64,000 bases of DNA from Ruminococcus flavefaciens (GCA_004554385.1 SFMO01000167.1:11086-75085); one strand, 5' to 3'. Positions 16,174 to 26,130 are shown, counted from the stretch's first letter. Notes: generated from the letters alone by a model not told the origin. Numbers and translations are program-made.

Positions 16174-17727
16174 ATGAGCATACTTAATGTTGAACACGTT
16201 ACCCACGGCTTCGGAGCCCGTCAGATACTCAACGACGCTTCATTCCGACTGCTGAAGGGCGAGCACGTGGGACTTGTAGGAGCCAACGGCGAAGGAAAGT
16301 CCACCTTCCTTAACATAATCATGGGCAAACTGCAGCCCGATGAGGGAAAAATAGAATGGTGCAGGCACATTACCACAGGCTACCTCGACCAGTACAGCAC
16401 CCTTGAAAAGGGAAAAACTATCCGTGATGTGCTCCGTGAAGCCTTCGACCACCTCTCAGAGCTTGAAGCTGAAATGCTTGGGCTTTACGATAAGATGTCA
16501 GACTGCTCCGAGGATGAGATGAACGCACTTATGGAGGAAGTCGGCGAGATACAGAGCATTCTCGACTACAGCGGCTTCTATACCATAGACGCCAAAATAT
16601 CCGAATACGCCAACGGTCTCGGTCTTAACGAGATAGGTCTCGACAGAGATGTTGCGGAGCTGTCGGGCGGTCAGAGAGCAAAGGTGCTCCTTGCAAAGGT
16701 CCTTCTCGAAAATCCCATGATACTCATTCTTGACGAGCCCACAAACTTCCTCGATGAGAACCATATCAGATGGCTGACAAATTTCCTGCAAAACTACGAA
16801 AACGCATTCATTCTCGTTTCTCACGATGTTCCCTTTATGAACAGCGTCATAAACGTGGTATACCATGTTGAGAATGCAGTTATGACCAGATATACAGGCG
16901 ATTACGACAATTTTGTCAGAATGTACGAGCTGAAAAAGAAACAGCTTGAGCAGGCTTACGAAAAACAGCAGAAAGAGATCGCAGACCTTGAGGACTTCAT
17001 CGCCCGCAATAAGGCAAGGGTAGCGACTACCAACATGGCAAAATCACGCCAGAAAAAGCTTGACAAAATGGACAAGATAACCCTTATGCGTGAAAAGCCA
17101 AAGCCCACCTTCTCCTTCAGAAAAGCCCGTACTCCGGGACGTGTGGTCATCGACTGCAAGGATATAGTACTCGGTTACGACGAGCCCCTTACAAAGCCCA
17201 TTTCAGTAAAGGTCGAAAACGGTCAGAAAATAGCGATCCGCGGAGTAAACGGCATCGGAAAATCAACCCTTCTGAAGACCCTTCTGAAGATAATACCTCC
17301 GATCTCAGGCTATGTAGAGCATGACCAGTTCGTGGAATACGGCTATTTCGAGCAGGAAGAGGAAAGCACCTCAAAAACTGCCCTTGACGTTATATGGGAG
17401 GAATACCCTTCAATGACCAACGCAGAGGTCCGTGCCGCTCTTGCCCAGTGCGGACTCACCACCGAGCATATCACCTCTCAGATGCGAGTGCTCTCAGGCG
17501 GCGAGAATGCCAAGGTCAGAATTTGCAGGATAATGCTCAAAGAGGTCAATCTTCTCGTTCTTGACGAGCCCACCAATCACCTTGACGTTGACGCCAAGGA
17601 GTCGCTGAAAAAGGCGATAAAGGACTACAAGGGCACAGTCCTCATCGTAAGCCATGAGCCTGAATTCTACATGGATATTGCCGATAATATCTGGAATATC
17701 GAGGAATGGTCCACTAAAATAATTTAA
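16174..17727 (+). CDS. ABC-F family ATPase
   Basis: A 517-residue protein with two ABC domains and no membrane segment. Walker A motifs are GANGEGKST (about residues 35-43) and GVNGIGKST (about 355-363); signatures are LSGGQRAKV and LSGGENAKV; both Walker B regions read LDEPTN. The linker between them is charged and coiled (about 245-320), as in ABC-F proteins, which act on the ribosome as translation factors or antibiotic protectors. The size is close to the EttA/YkpA/YbiT type. No resistance function can be assigned. The ATG at 16174 has AAGGAG 7 bases upstream. A longer open frame reaches back through the promoter and is rejected. Confidence 0.88.
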   Translation: MSILNVEHVTHGFGARQILNDASFRLLKGEHVGLVGANGEGKSTFLNIIMGKLQPDEGKIEWCRHITTGYLDQYSTLEKGKTIRDVLREAFDHLSELEAEMLGLYDKMSDCSEDEMNALMEEVGEIQSILDYSGFYTIDAKISEYANGLGLNEIGLDRDVAELSGGQRAKVLLAKVLLENPMILILDEPTNFLDENHIRWLTNFLQNYENAFILVSHDVPFMNSVINVVYHVENAVMTRYTGDYDNFVRMYELKKKQLEQAYEKQQKEIADLEDFIARNKARVATTNMAKSRQKKLDKMDKITLMREKPKPTFSFRKARTPGRVVIDCKDIVLGYDEPLTKPISVKVENGQKIAIRGVNGIGKSTLLKTLLKIIPPISGYVEHDQFVEYGYFEQEEESTSKTALDVIWEEYPSMTNAEVRAALAQCGLTTEHITSQMRVLSGGENAKVRICRIMLKEVNLLVLDEPTNHLDVDAKESLKKAIKDYKGTVLIVSHEPEFYMDIADNIWNIEEWSTKII

Positions 17728-17743
17728 ACAGCATATGAGCCTT

Positions 17744-17775
17744 ACCGGATCTGGAATAACAGGTCCGGTTTTTTA
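17744..17775 (+). terminator. Terminator after the ABC-F gene
   Basis: The stem ACCGGATCTG (17744-17753) pairs with CAGGTCCGGT (17760-17769) with one G-U pair, followed by TTTTTT. Its sequence resembles the hairpins at 3713-3742 and 52147-52176. Confidence 0.8.
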
Positions 17776-17881
17776 TGCCTCTGTGCTGCCAAAGAAGAAG
17801 ATGAACAGGCTTCTTTTAGTTTATTGTTAAAATCAACAAATCAGCAGTTTAAATTTTGTTTATTTTGTTTTTTTAAATTTC

Positions 17882-17910
17882 TTGATATCAAAATATAATT
17901 GTGTTATACT
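17882..17910 (+). promoter_or_regulatory. Promoter of the pilus operon
   Basis: -35 TTGATA (17882-17887), 17 bases, and -10 TATACT (17905-17910) lie about 45 bases before the signal peptidase start at 17956. Confidence 0.7.
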
Positions 17911-17955
17911 TATATACATAATGTAATGCATTTTTGACAAAGGCAGGATAAGAAA

Positions 17956-18591
17956 ATGTCAAAAAAAGATTTCGGAGATCTGAATAAACGCGAGTTAGTT
18001 GACCTCGTTTATACAATGATGAACACCGATGAAAAAGAAAACACAGAACTGCCCCTGGTCGAGCAAGTTGTCGCGGAGCGAAAAAAGCTCAATAGCAAGG
18101 CAAAATTTCGACACATACTAAAAAGCACCGTGTCTGCACTCATCGTTGCAGCAGCGGCGGCGGTTCTGATCTCAATGCTTTTTCTGCCCGTTATCCAGGT
18201 TTCGGGTGACAGCATGAAGCCCACTCTTAGCAACGGAGATATTATACTGCTTGTAAAATCAAAGCATTTTTCTACAGGTGAGCTATGCTGTGTCTCATGG
18301 CAGAACAAGCTCCTGCTAAAACGTGTCATCGGTCTTCCGGGCGACAATATCGATATTGACGAAAAAGGCAATGTATTTCTCAACGGAAAGCTCCTTGATG
18401 AACCCTATGTCATCAGCAAGTCTCTCGGAGAATGTGACATAGATCTCCCCTACACAGTTCCCGAAGGGAAGCTCTTTGTTATGGGAGATCAGCGCGAGAC
18501 CTCCATAGACAGCCGAAATTCCGCAGTAGGCTGTATTGATTACGATCAGATGGTCGGCAGATACCTTTTCAGGATATGGTCCGCTGACTGA
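17956..18591 (+). CDS. Signal peptidase I of the pilus locus
   Basis: A 211-residue S26 peptidase. A cytoplasmic N-terminus of about 55 residues precedes one membrane helix (about 58-80). The catalytic Ser86 lies in SGDSMKPTL and the general base Lys122 in LLKRVIGLPGD; the C-terminal motif GDQRETSIDSR is also present. The enzyme cuts signal peptides on the outer face of the membrane. Placed first in a pilus operon, it resembles the SipA-type peptidases that accompany pilus loci in Gram-positive bacteria and may serve the pilins. The next gene starts 40 bases downstream. Confidence 0.92.
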   Translation: MSKKDFGDLNKRELVDLVYTMMNTDEKENTELPLVEQVVAERKKLNSKAKFRHILKSTVSALIVAAAAAVLISMLFLPVIQVSGDSMKPTLSNGDIILLVKSKHFSTGELCCVSWQNKLLLKRVIGLPGDNIDIDEKGNVFLNGKLLDEPYVISKSLGECDIDLPYTVPEGKLFVMGDQRETSIDSRNSAVGCIDYDQMVGRYLFRIWSAD

Positions 18592-18631
18592 GTCTATACA
18601 TTATAATAGCGACAAAGAAAGGAGGATGTTT

Positions 18632-21600
18632 TTGGATCACTCTATAAAAAATTACCTCCGTGTGATCCGCACAAGGAAGAAACAGAAGCGACGGCTTACA
18701 TCCTTCATCACGGCTATGTCCGTTTTTGTTTCCGCAGGCGTTTTCTGGCAGCTGCGCGGTATCGGTACCGCAATGACTGACATCACCCTCAGATCAGAGG
18801 ACGGAAAAACGACTGTTCAGCTGTCTGATGCGGACAGCGCACTTTGCGAAACCAGTGAAATCTGGGAATCTACTCTTCCTCCACTCACTGATGATCTTGC
18901 TGAAAATACTGCTCTTGTAGCAGCTTCACAGATAGATTACACCGAAAACACAAACAACTTTATTACCGGCGACGACGGCGCTGTTCACAAGAATTACAGC
19001 CGTTACGGCGCATGGTTCGGTAATCCCTACGGTGACTGGAACTGTATGTTCACCTGCTTCTGCCTGTATTACGCAGGAGTGAAGGAAGCCGATATCCCCT
19101 ACGGCTCAGGCTGCTGGGCATGGTCGCTGAAGCTAAGCGAAAATGGAATACTGATCCCCTTCAATAAGGGATCCCCCAAACGAGGAGATATCATCTTCTT
19201 CGATAATGATCTGGACGGAAAAGCCGACAGGTCGGGAATTATTTCCGAGCTATCAACAGATCCCGATGATCCTTTTATCAGGATCATTGAAGGACAGGTA
19301 AACGGTGCGGTGGCAGAATGCAGCTTCCCGCCCGATGACGTGCATATTGCAGGATATGTGCCTGTAAACGGCACAGTAAGCAAAACTGTATCATTTATGG
19401 ATCTCGCTGCGGAAAGCAGCTCGGGCATAAAGGTATACGCCTCCGCTGAACAGGGGATATTCCCCGAGGACACGGAAATGGCAGTATCTGATGTAGCCCG
19501 TGACGAAGCATTGAAAAAAGCGGCAGACGCCCTCGGAACACAGGATGTCGAGGCTGTAGCCGTTGATATATCATTCCTCTCCCCTGACGGTACGGAGCTC
19601 GAACCTGCTGACAGCTCATGTGTTCACGTTGAAATAGTTCTTCCCGAGGAGCAGAAGCTCAGCGGCGAGGGATTCAGCCTGCTCCATGTAACAGACAGCG
19701 GTGAGACCGAGATGATCGAAAACGCTGACGTCTCAGGAGAAAAAGCAATATTCGATGCAGACAGCTTTTCGATCTATGTGCTGACATCAGGCGGCTATAA
19801 GGACATTGCTTCTGCTATAACCGTTAACGGTCAGACTATCCCCAACAGCGCAGACAATCCATATGTGCTCTATGTGGGAGATACCGTAAAGCTCGAAGGC
19901 TATACCACACATGAACCAAGTACCCTAAAGGGCTGGTTCTTCGGAACTGATGAAGCCGTCCTGAAAATGGACAACGGTTCACACAGCGATTCAAGGGTCG
20001 GCAGCAGCCGATGGAAGCATTCAGCGTCATATACTGCGCAGTCAGTCGGAACCACCTCTGTTTCCATTGACGGAGGAACCGAAGGCTACACCACTTTTTA
20101 TGTAAAGGTGGTCGACAGACCGCGGATATACGTCAATACCTCCCTCGGTGAAAAGGACAAGGATCAGGTGCATGAGTACCTCGGCTCTCTCCACGCCGGC
20201 AATCCCGATGACTATTTCGTATACCAGGACGGCAAACGAAAATATATCAAAAACGGCGATGACTGGATAGGCTACAACAGCGACGGCTCTCTCAGATATG
20301 ACGGCGGACTTCGTCCATACAGGATAAGCACAGACAATACCATCGAGCTTGTCACCTACTGTTCTCCGACCGAGGCAGACACACTGGACTTCAATGTAGG
20401 TTCAAAGGGAACTCACACAGAAGGTACGAATTCACTTGAAAAGCTCGGCGATTCCGTAAAGGAATTAGTCACATCGGGCGAACATCAGGGTGAAGTAAGG
20501 ATCTCATCAAAGTTCAGATCAAAAGCATCAAACGGAACAGGAAAAACAGGTGTGGCACTTGGCGATGATTTCTTCTATATCATCGTAAATGCAGACGGCT
20601 CAGAGGAAGATATAAAGACCCACGCCGATATTGAGATCGACGACGGCGGCTTTTATATAATTGAAGAATATTCCTTTGACGAATCAGGAAAACTGGAAAA
20701 GACGATAACGCAGTACAGCGCATTCGTTTCAGACATCAATTCCTGCAGGATATTCGATAAAAACGGCGCACCTACGAAATTCCTTAAAAGCACTGCCAGC
20801 GACAAGAGCTTTGAAAACAAGGATGTGGAATTCACCCATGACGATTATACGCAGTATTTCGACTCGAATCAGTCATCACAGTACGAGCTCACATCAAATT
20901 ACGTCAGCGGCGACAACAAGGAAAATGAGTCCTTTATGAAGTTCGGAGACTTTTATCTCCGCGGCAACAAGAATTTTTCACTGAAAGACGCACAGAGAGC
21001 GGATTTCAATGTTGACCTGAGATTAAAGGCTTTTTCCAAGGTTAAGGAAATATATGACCAGAACGGTACATATATAGAAACACAGACACTGACGCCGGAA
21101 AGCGGCTATGTCTCTGCAAAGGGGCTTCACTTCTCACTGGGAAGACAAAACATACTCGACGCCTATAACAAGTGCCCTGTACGTACAGGTCTCGACTTCA
21201 CCCTTGCGGCAAACGCCGTTATGGTGGATTTCCAGCTGAAAAAAGAGCTCATAGACGATGATATAGGTTCAAGGACCTTTGATTTCCAGCTTCTTGACGA
21301 GAACAATAACGTCATCGCCGAAGCACGGAATGATACAAACGGCATTATCAGCTTCAGCAATATCTATTTCTCCCGGGAAGGAACGTATACCTATACTGTT
21401 CACGAAACGGGAAACAGCGATAATGACATCATCTTTGCTGATGACAGGAAGATAACTTTTACTGTCACCAGGGAGAACGGCATGATGAACGCATCTGTGG
21501 AAGCTGATGACCTCGTGCAGCCGATAAAGAACTACAAGACCTTCAGACTTCCCGATACAGGAGGAAGCGGCATAGTACCATATATGACAGCAGGCTCTGC

Positions 21601-21658
21601 AATTGTCATATTCTCCTTCGTGGCACTTATGCTGCGGAAAAGAAAGGAGGATAAATGA
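18632..21658 (+). CDS. Large LPDTG-anchored pilus tip-like protein with CHAP-like domain
   Basis: A 1008-residue surface protein. The TTG at 18632 is preferred because GGAGG lies 6 bases upstream; the in-frame ATG at 18626 overlaps the ribosome site. A basic N-terminus and a hydrophobic helix form the signal. At about residues 110-250 is a CHAP-like region (SRYGAWFGNPYGDWNCMF, then GSPKRGDIIFFDNDLDGKA) that keeps a Cys but has DRSGII where the catalytic His of the family (DHVGIV) is expected. Beta-rich domains follow. The last 120 residues form an FctA/Spy0128-like pilin domain (FQLLDENNNVIAEA), then the sorting signal LPDTGG, a hydrophobic helix and RKRKEDK. Its size and its place before the major pilin suggest the tip adhesin. 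Confidence 0.82.
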   Translation: MDHSIKNYLRVIRTRKKQKRRLTSFITAMSVFVSAGVFWQLRGIGTAMTDITLRSEDGKTTVQLSDADSALCETSEIWESTLPPLTDDLAENTALVAASQIDYTENTNNFITGDDGAVHKNYSRYGAWFGNPYGDWNCMFTCFCLYYAGVKEADIPYGSGCWAWSLKLSENGILIPFNKGSPKRGDIIFFDNDLDGKADRSGIISELSTDPDDPFIRIIEGQVNGAVAECSFPPDDVHIAGYVPVNGTVSKTVSFMDLAAESSSGIKVYASAEQGIFPEDTEMAVSDVARDEALKKAADALGTQDVEAVAVDISFLSPDGTELEPADSSCVHVEIVLPEEQKLSGEGFSLLHVTDSGETEMIENADVSGEKAIFDADSFSIYVLTSGGYKDIASAITVNGQTIPNSADNPYVLYVGDTVKLEGYTTHEPSTLKGWFFGTDEAVLKMDNGSHSDSRVGSSRWKHSASYTAQSVGTTSVSIDGGTEGYTTFYVKVVDRPRIYVNTSLGEKDKDQVHEYLGSLHAGNPDDYFVYQDGKRKYIKNGDDWIGYNSDGSLRYDGGLRPYRISTDNTIELVTYCSPTEADTLDFNVGSKGTHTEGTNSLEKLGDSVKELVTSGEHQGEVRISSKFRSKASNGTGKTGVALGDDFFYIIVNADGSEEDIKTHADIEIDDGGFYIIEEYSFDESGKLEKTITQYSAFVSDINSCRIFDKNGAPTKFLKSTASDKSFENKDVEFTHDDYTQYFDSNQSSQYELTSNYVSGDNKENESFMKFGDFYLRGNKNFSLKDAQRADFNVDLRLKAFSKVKEIYDQNGTYIETQTLTPESGYVSAKGLHFSLGRQNILDAYNKCPVRTGLDFTLAANAVMVDFQLKKELIDDDIGSRTFDFQLLDENNNVIAEARNDTNGIISFSNIYFSREGTYTYTVHETGNSDNDIIFADDRKITFTVTRENGMMNASVEADDLVQPIKNYKTFRLPDTGGSGIVPYMTAGSAIVIFSFVALMLRKRKEDK

Positions 21659-21713
21659 TACCTCCTTATAATAAAGCAAAAACAGACAAAATTTATTTAC
21701 GAAAGGTGATATT

Positions 21714-23480
21714 ATGAAAAAGACATTCAAGCGCTTAACAGCATCAGTATTTTCAGCAGCTATCGCTGCTTCAGTAGGTATGGCTCACATCCCTGCTTCC
21801 TATGCGGCAGACGATTTCTCCGTTACTGTCAACAACGCAGCAAACGATACAGCTACACATGAATACCTCGCATACCAGATATTCACAGGTACCGTTTCCG
21901 AGATAAACGGCACAAAACAGCTCACAGAGATACAGTGGGGCTCGGGTGTTAACAGCACAAGCCTTCTCAGTGCTCTCAAGGCAAGCACAAAGTTCGGCTC
22001 GACAAATCCCTTTGCTTCCTGCACTACAGCTGCAGAGGTAGCTCTGGCCGTTGAGAATTTCTCGGCAAACAGCGCCGAAGCAAATGCTTTCGCTGACATC
22101 GTAAGTGCAAACACTTCCGAAACAAGCTTCAATCTTACAAATGACAAGCTTCCCGGAGGCGCTTACTACTTCATAAAGGATACTATAAAAACAGCTCCTT
22201 CGTCAAATTCTCAGTATGCATACTCAGATCATATCCTGAGAGCTATCACTGACATTGAGCCCGACGCTATCAATGCAAAGGCAAGCGTTCCTTCCCTTGA
22301 CAAGAAGATCGGCACAGACTTCGCAAGCGGCACAAAAACAAGCACAGCAAGCGTCGGCGACAAGGTGCCATTCGTATTGAAGTCTTCTGTCCCCGATATG
22401 ACAAGCTACAATGATTATTACTTCATTATCAACGATACTCTCGGCACCGGACTCACATTCAATGACGACGTTGCCATCACAGTAGGTTCATACACACTTA
22501 CAAAGGGCACAGACTTTGATGTTATAACCTCAAACGTGGCTCCGTATACATTCAGGATCATGTTCAAGGACTTCTATGAGCATCTCTATCAGAATGATAC
22601 TCCCGATAACCATGATGATGACAATCAGCATGTGGGCGAGGATATAATCGTCAAGTACACAGCTACACTCAATGAACAGGCTGACCTTACTGCTTCAGGC
22701 AACCCAAATAAGGCAGACCTCACCTTCTCAAACAATCCGAACCATGAGTACAAGGGCGGAGACAAGCCTACAAGCGATGAGGAGACAGACAAGGACGTAA
22801 TGGGCAAAACTCCCGAGTCCAATACAAAGACCTTCTCAACAGGCATCTCACTCAAGAAGATCAACGCAACTACAAAGGCTGTCCTTGAGGGCGCAAAGTT
22901 CCAGATAACAGGCGAAGGCGTAAAGGCAGTCATCATCAACAACGAGATTTTCAAAGAGGATACCACAGGTACATACTACATGCTGAAGGACGGCACCTTC
23001 ACAGAGACTGCTTCTACTTCCGCAACAGCTGATAAGTACGATTCAACTACCAAGAAGTACAAGAAGATCACTTCCGTGACCAAGGATACAGCTCCTGCTT
23101 CAGATTCTGTAAATCAGACAGGCTACACCGGCAGCAACGGCATCATTTCATTCTTAGGTCTCAAGGACGGCACATATACTATCAAAGAGCTTGAGGCTCC
23201 CGATGGATACAACAAGCTCAACGAAAACATCACAATAGTTATCTCAGCAGCTCTTGACGAAAATGCACAGACCTGCTCATGGACCGCAAAGAAGGGTTCA
23301 GATAACATCTCCTACAAGAATAACGTATTCACATTCGATGTAGAGAACAACAAGGGACTTACTCTTCCAAGCACAGGCGGCGTTGGTACAACATTATTCT
23401 ATGTTATCGGCGGACTTCTGGTTGCAGGAGCACTGGTACTTCTCGTTGTAAAGAAGAGAATGAGCATAAGCGAAAAGTAA
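21714..23480 (+). CDS. Major pilin subunit (LPSTG sorted)
   Basis: A 588-residue protein with a signal peptide ending near SYAADD. It has the layout of SpaA/EbpC-type shaft pilins: an N-terminal domain, a middle Ig-like domain (about 190-370), and a C-terminal Cna-B-like domain with the E-box region GTYTIKELEAPDGYNKL (about 480-500). The end is LPSTGG, a hydrophobic helix and KKRMSISEK. Candidate linking lysines lie near VPSLDKKIGTDF and ISLKKINATTKAV. A class C sortase joins such subunits by isopeptide bonds. An AAAGGTG site precedes the ATG. It is 55 bases from the tip gene and 72 bases from the sortase gene. Confidence 0.9.
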   Translation: MKKTFKRLTASVFSAAIAASVGMAHIPASYAADDFSVTVNNAANDTATHEYLAYQIFTGTVSEINGTKQLTEIQWGSGVNSTSLLSALKASTKFGSTNPFASCTTAAEVALAVENFSANSAEANAFADIVSANTSETSFNLTNDKLPGGAYYFIKDTIKTAPSSNSQYAYSDHILRAITDIEPDAINAKASVPSLDKKIGTDFASGTKTSTASVGDKVPFVLKSSVPDMTSYNDYYFIINDTLGTGLTFNDDVAITVGSYTLTKGTDFDVITSNVAPYTFRIMFKDFYEHLYQNDTPDNHDDDNQHVGEDIIVKYTATLNEQADLTASGNPNKADLTFSNNPNHEYKGGDKPTSDEETDKDVMGKTPESNTKTFSTGISLKKINATTKAVLEGAKFQITGEGVKAVIINNEIFKEDTTGTYYMLKDGTFTETASTSATADKYDSTTKKYKKITSVTKDTAPASDSVNQTGYTGSNGIISFLGLKDGTYTIKELEAPDGYNKLNENITIVISAALDENAQTCSWTAKKGSDNISYKNNVFTFDVENNKGLTLPSTGGVGTTLFYVIGGLLVAGALVLLVVKKRMSISEK

Positions 23481-23552
23481 TTTCCTAAATTCGCAGTATT
23501 GCGGCGGTAAGGCAATGTCCCCCGCCGCAGATATTGCAGCAGGGAGGATCCG

Positions 23553-24386
23553 ATGAAAAAACATTTTTTCAGCATAGTAATTTTCATAATGTTTATCGTC
23601 GGATTGTCCGTACTGCTATATCCAGCAATAAGCGAGTATCTCAACTCAAAGCATGCCTCAAAGGTGATCTCGGAATATAACGAAATGCTCAGCGATTCAT
23701 CAGATGACGAGCTTGATGAGCTCTTCGCAAGGGCGGAGGATTACAACAAAAGACTCCGCGAAAATCCATCAGCGTTTTTTGATCCTTCCCTTGTGAGCGA
23801 CTATGAGGACTGCCTCAACTTCACAGGCTCAGGTCTCATGGGATATATCGATATTGACAGGATCAATGTTGAGCTGCCCATTTACCACGGCATCGAAAAA
23901 ACCGTTCTTCAGATCGGCGCAGGACATATGCCGGGCTCAAGCCTTCCCATAGGCGGTGATTCAACTCACTGCGTACTTTCGGGACACAGAGGACTCCCCA
24001 GCGCAAAGCTTTTCACGGACCTTGACGAGATCGAGATCGGAGATACCTTCACAATAACCATACTCAACCGCTGCTTTACATATGAGGTCGATCAGATAAA
24101 GATAGTTCTTCCCGAGGAATTCGATGATCTTCGCACTGTTGAGGGGAAGGACTACTGCACTCTCCTGACCTGTACCCCATACGGCATAAATACCCACAGG
24201 CTGCTGGTCAGAGGAGTCCGCACCGATAATGCGGTAACAAAGAAGGCAGGGGTGTTCGTCAAGAATGAAGCATTCAGGATAGATCCCTTGATAGTAGCTC
24301 CCATAGCGGCTGTACCGCTGCTAATCGTAATGTTCATACTGATCTTTATCAGTGACAAACGTCAGAAGAAAAGATCAAAAAAATAA
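23553..24386 (+). CDS. Class C sortase (pilus polymerase)
   Basis: A 277-residue sortase with N- and C-terminal membrane helices, as expected for class C. Catalytic residues are His145 (LSGHRG), Cys207 (TLLTC) and an Arg near 216 (THRLLVRG). The segment FFDPSLVSDYEDCLNF lies where the active-site lid is expected, but the usual DP(W/F/Y) lid motif is seen only as FFDPS. It would polymerise the LPSTG pilin and attach the other subunits. AGGGAGG precedes the ATG. Confidence 0.93.
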   Translation: MKKHFFSIVIFIMFIVGLSVLLYPAISEYLNSKHASKVISEYNEMLSDSSDDELDELFARAEDYNKRLRENPSAFFDPSLVSDYEDCLNFTGSGLMGYIDIDRINVELPIYHGIEKTVLQIGAGHMPGSSLPIGGDSTHCVLSGHRGLPSAKLFTDLDEIEIGDTFTITILNRCFTYEVDQIKIVLPEEFDDLRTVEGKDYCTLLTCTPYGINTHRLLVRGVRTDNAVTKKAGVFVKNEAFRIDPLIVAPIAAVPLLIVMFILIFISDKRQKKRSKK

Positions 24387-24401
24387 ATAATGAAGGGTGA
24401 T

Positions 24402-25457
24402 ATGATGACAGAAAAGAAAAAAATAATAACTTCTGCGATGCTGAGTATGATATGTGTTGTTATGCTATTATCTTCAGCCATACCATACAGATCCGCAGCA
24501 TTGACCAATTCTTCCATTAAGCTCATATGCGCTCAGGACGACGTAAAAGTCTCTGATATGAACTGGAAGATCTACAAGGTCGGTGAACGCAAAGACAACA
24601 GCTTTGCACTTACAGGTGAATACAGCAAGTACCCTGTAGATCTGTCCGATCTTGATACCGAGACAGCCCGCGGTGCCGCACAGGCACTGGAAAGCTTCAT
24701 CATCGGCGACAAGCTTAATGCCGAAGCCGAGGGAGTAACCGACAGCAGCGGAACAGTAATATTTAACGGCCTTGAAAAAGGACTTTATCTTGCTGTTGCA
24801 AAGAGAGTAAGGCTCGAACCTTCCGTATATATGGCAACTCCCCTTCTTTTCGAGATAAAAGAGGACGGCTCAGCAGAGGAAGCCTTCCCGAAGATCTACA
24901 GCGTCATCACTCTTGACGGAGAAGTTGGCAGCTACACTGTAAAGAAGGTATGGGTAGACAACGACGATTCATATATGGCTCGTCCGGTAAATGTCACTGT
25001 TGACCTCTTCAAGGACGGCGAGCTTTATGACACTGTAGTGCTTGATGAATCCACTAACTGGGAACATCGCTGGAACACCCTCGACCTCGACTCGGAATGG
25101 CGTGTAGTTGAGAGAAATATCCCCGTAAAATACGCAGTTTACGTGGACTACAATTCAAAGCAGTTCCTTATAAAGAATTCCTATGCCCCCGATCTTATAA
25201 TCGACGGAGGAAGCTATTCAAAAACCACCACAACAACTTCTTCTGTAACAACTACGACGACTACAACGGCAAGGGGCTCGTCAACGACATCTTCAGCTTC
25301 AACCACTAAAAAAGCCGTCACTACCACAGCATCGTCCTCGGGACTTCCACAGACAGGACAGCTCTGGTGGCCTATAATCCCGCTTGTATTGGGCGGTATG
25401 GCTCTCATCTGCATAGGTCTGCTGCCAAAACAGAAGAACAAAGACGATGAGGGATAA
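24402..25457 (+). CDS. Minor pilin or pilus base subunit (LPQTG)
   Basis: A protein of about 351 residues. ATGs at 24402 and 24405 both follow AAGGGTGAT; an earlier ATG at 24390 has no ribosome site. It has a signal peptide (to about RSAALT), a first Ig-like domain, and a Cna-B-like domain with YTVKKVWVDNDD and DLFKDGELYDTVVL (about 185-265). A Thr/Ser-rich stalk of about 45 residues leads to LPQTGQ, a hydrophobic helix and a charged end. The Thr stalk resembles those that span the peptidoglycan in base pilins, so it may anchor the pilus to the wall. It overlaps the following sortase gene by 11 bases. Confidence 0.85.
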   Translation: MMTEKKKIITSAMLSMICVVMLLSSAIPYRSAALTNSSIKLICAQDDVKVSDMNWKIYKVGERKDNSFALTGEYSKYPVDLSDLDTETARGAAQALESFIIGDKLNAEAEGVTDSSGTVIFNGLEKGLYLAVAKRVRLEPSVYMATPLLFEIKEDGSAEEAFPKIYSVITLDGEVGSYTVKKVWVDNDDSYMARPVNVTVDLFKDGELYDTVVLDESTNWEHRWNTLDLDSEWRVVERNIPVKYAVYVDYNSKQFLIKNSYAPDLIIDGGSYSKTTTTTSSVTTTTTTTARGSSTTSSASTTKKAVTTTASSSGLPQTGQLWWPIIPLVLGGMALICIGLLPKQKNKDDEG

Positions 25458-26082
25458 ATTCCGTAAAATCTGCATGATCGCAGGAGCAGCGCTGATATTC
25501 GCTGCTCTCTGCCTCTGTTTATACAACATATCTGAGGACAGGACTGCCGAAAAGCGTTCACAGGCTTCACTTTCCGAGCTTAGATCGCTCATCGGAAAAA
25601 AGCCGTCTGCTGAACAGGCTTCCACCGACACAAGTGCGGAAAACGACCTTTTTGCTGAATATGAGGAGCCTACCGAAGCAGAAATGCCTACCATAGTCAT
25701 TGACAATACAGGCTACTGCGGATACCTGAGAATATCCGAGCTTGGTCTGGAGCTGCCCGTGATAAACGATTTCAGCTATGACGCGCTGGACATAGCTCCA
25801 TGCAGATACAGCGGCAGTGCGGAAACGGACGATCTCGTCATCGCAGCCCATAACTTCAGCAGTCATTTCGGAAGGCTGGACAGGCTTTCGGACGGCTCTG
25901 AGATAATCTTTTTTGACTGCGGCGGCAATGCGTACCCATATCATATCATCAGTATCGAAGAGATAAACGGCGGTGCTCCCGGGGAAATGCTCAGCAAGGA
26001 CAATTCCCAGTGGGATCTTACGCTTTTCACCTGCACTCTCAGCGGAAAAAGCAGGATAACCGTCCGTGCAAAACGATCATAA
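25447..26082 (+). CDS. Second sortase of the pilus locus (class D/F-like)
   Basis: A 211-residue sortase with one N-terminal membrane helix and none at the C-terminus, unlike the class C enzyme upstream. The active-site residues are His135 (IAAHNFSSHFG), Cys196 (TLFTC) and a C-terminal Arg (SRITVRAKR). Its start overlaps the LPQTG gene, so it is translationally coupled to it. It may attach the finished pilus to the cell wall, or process the LPQTG subunit specifically. Its class is uncertain from sequence alone. Confidence 0.85.
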   Translation: MRDKFRKICMIAGAALIFAALCLCLYNISEDRTAEKRSQASLSELRSLIGKKPSAEQASTDTSAENDLFAEYEEPTEAEMPTIVIDNTGYCGYLRISELGLELPVINDFSYDALDIAPCRYSGSAETDDLVIAAHNFSSHFGRLDRLSDGSEIIFFDCGGNAYPYHIISIEEINGGAPGEMLSKDNSQWDLTLFTCTLSGKSRITVRAKRS

Positions 26083-26130
26083 AAAGGTTCTCACCGGCAA
26101 AATGTCAGTGAGAGCCTTTTCTTTTTGTAA
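26083..26130 (+). terminator. Terminator of the pilus operon
   Basis: The stem AAAGGTTCTCAC (26083-26094) pairs with GTGAGAGCCTTT (26108-26119), followed by a T-rich run. Confidence 0.75.
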
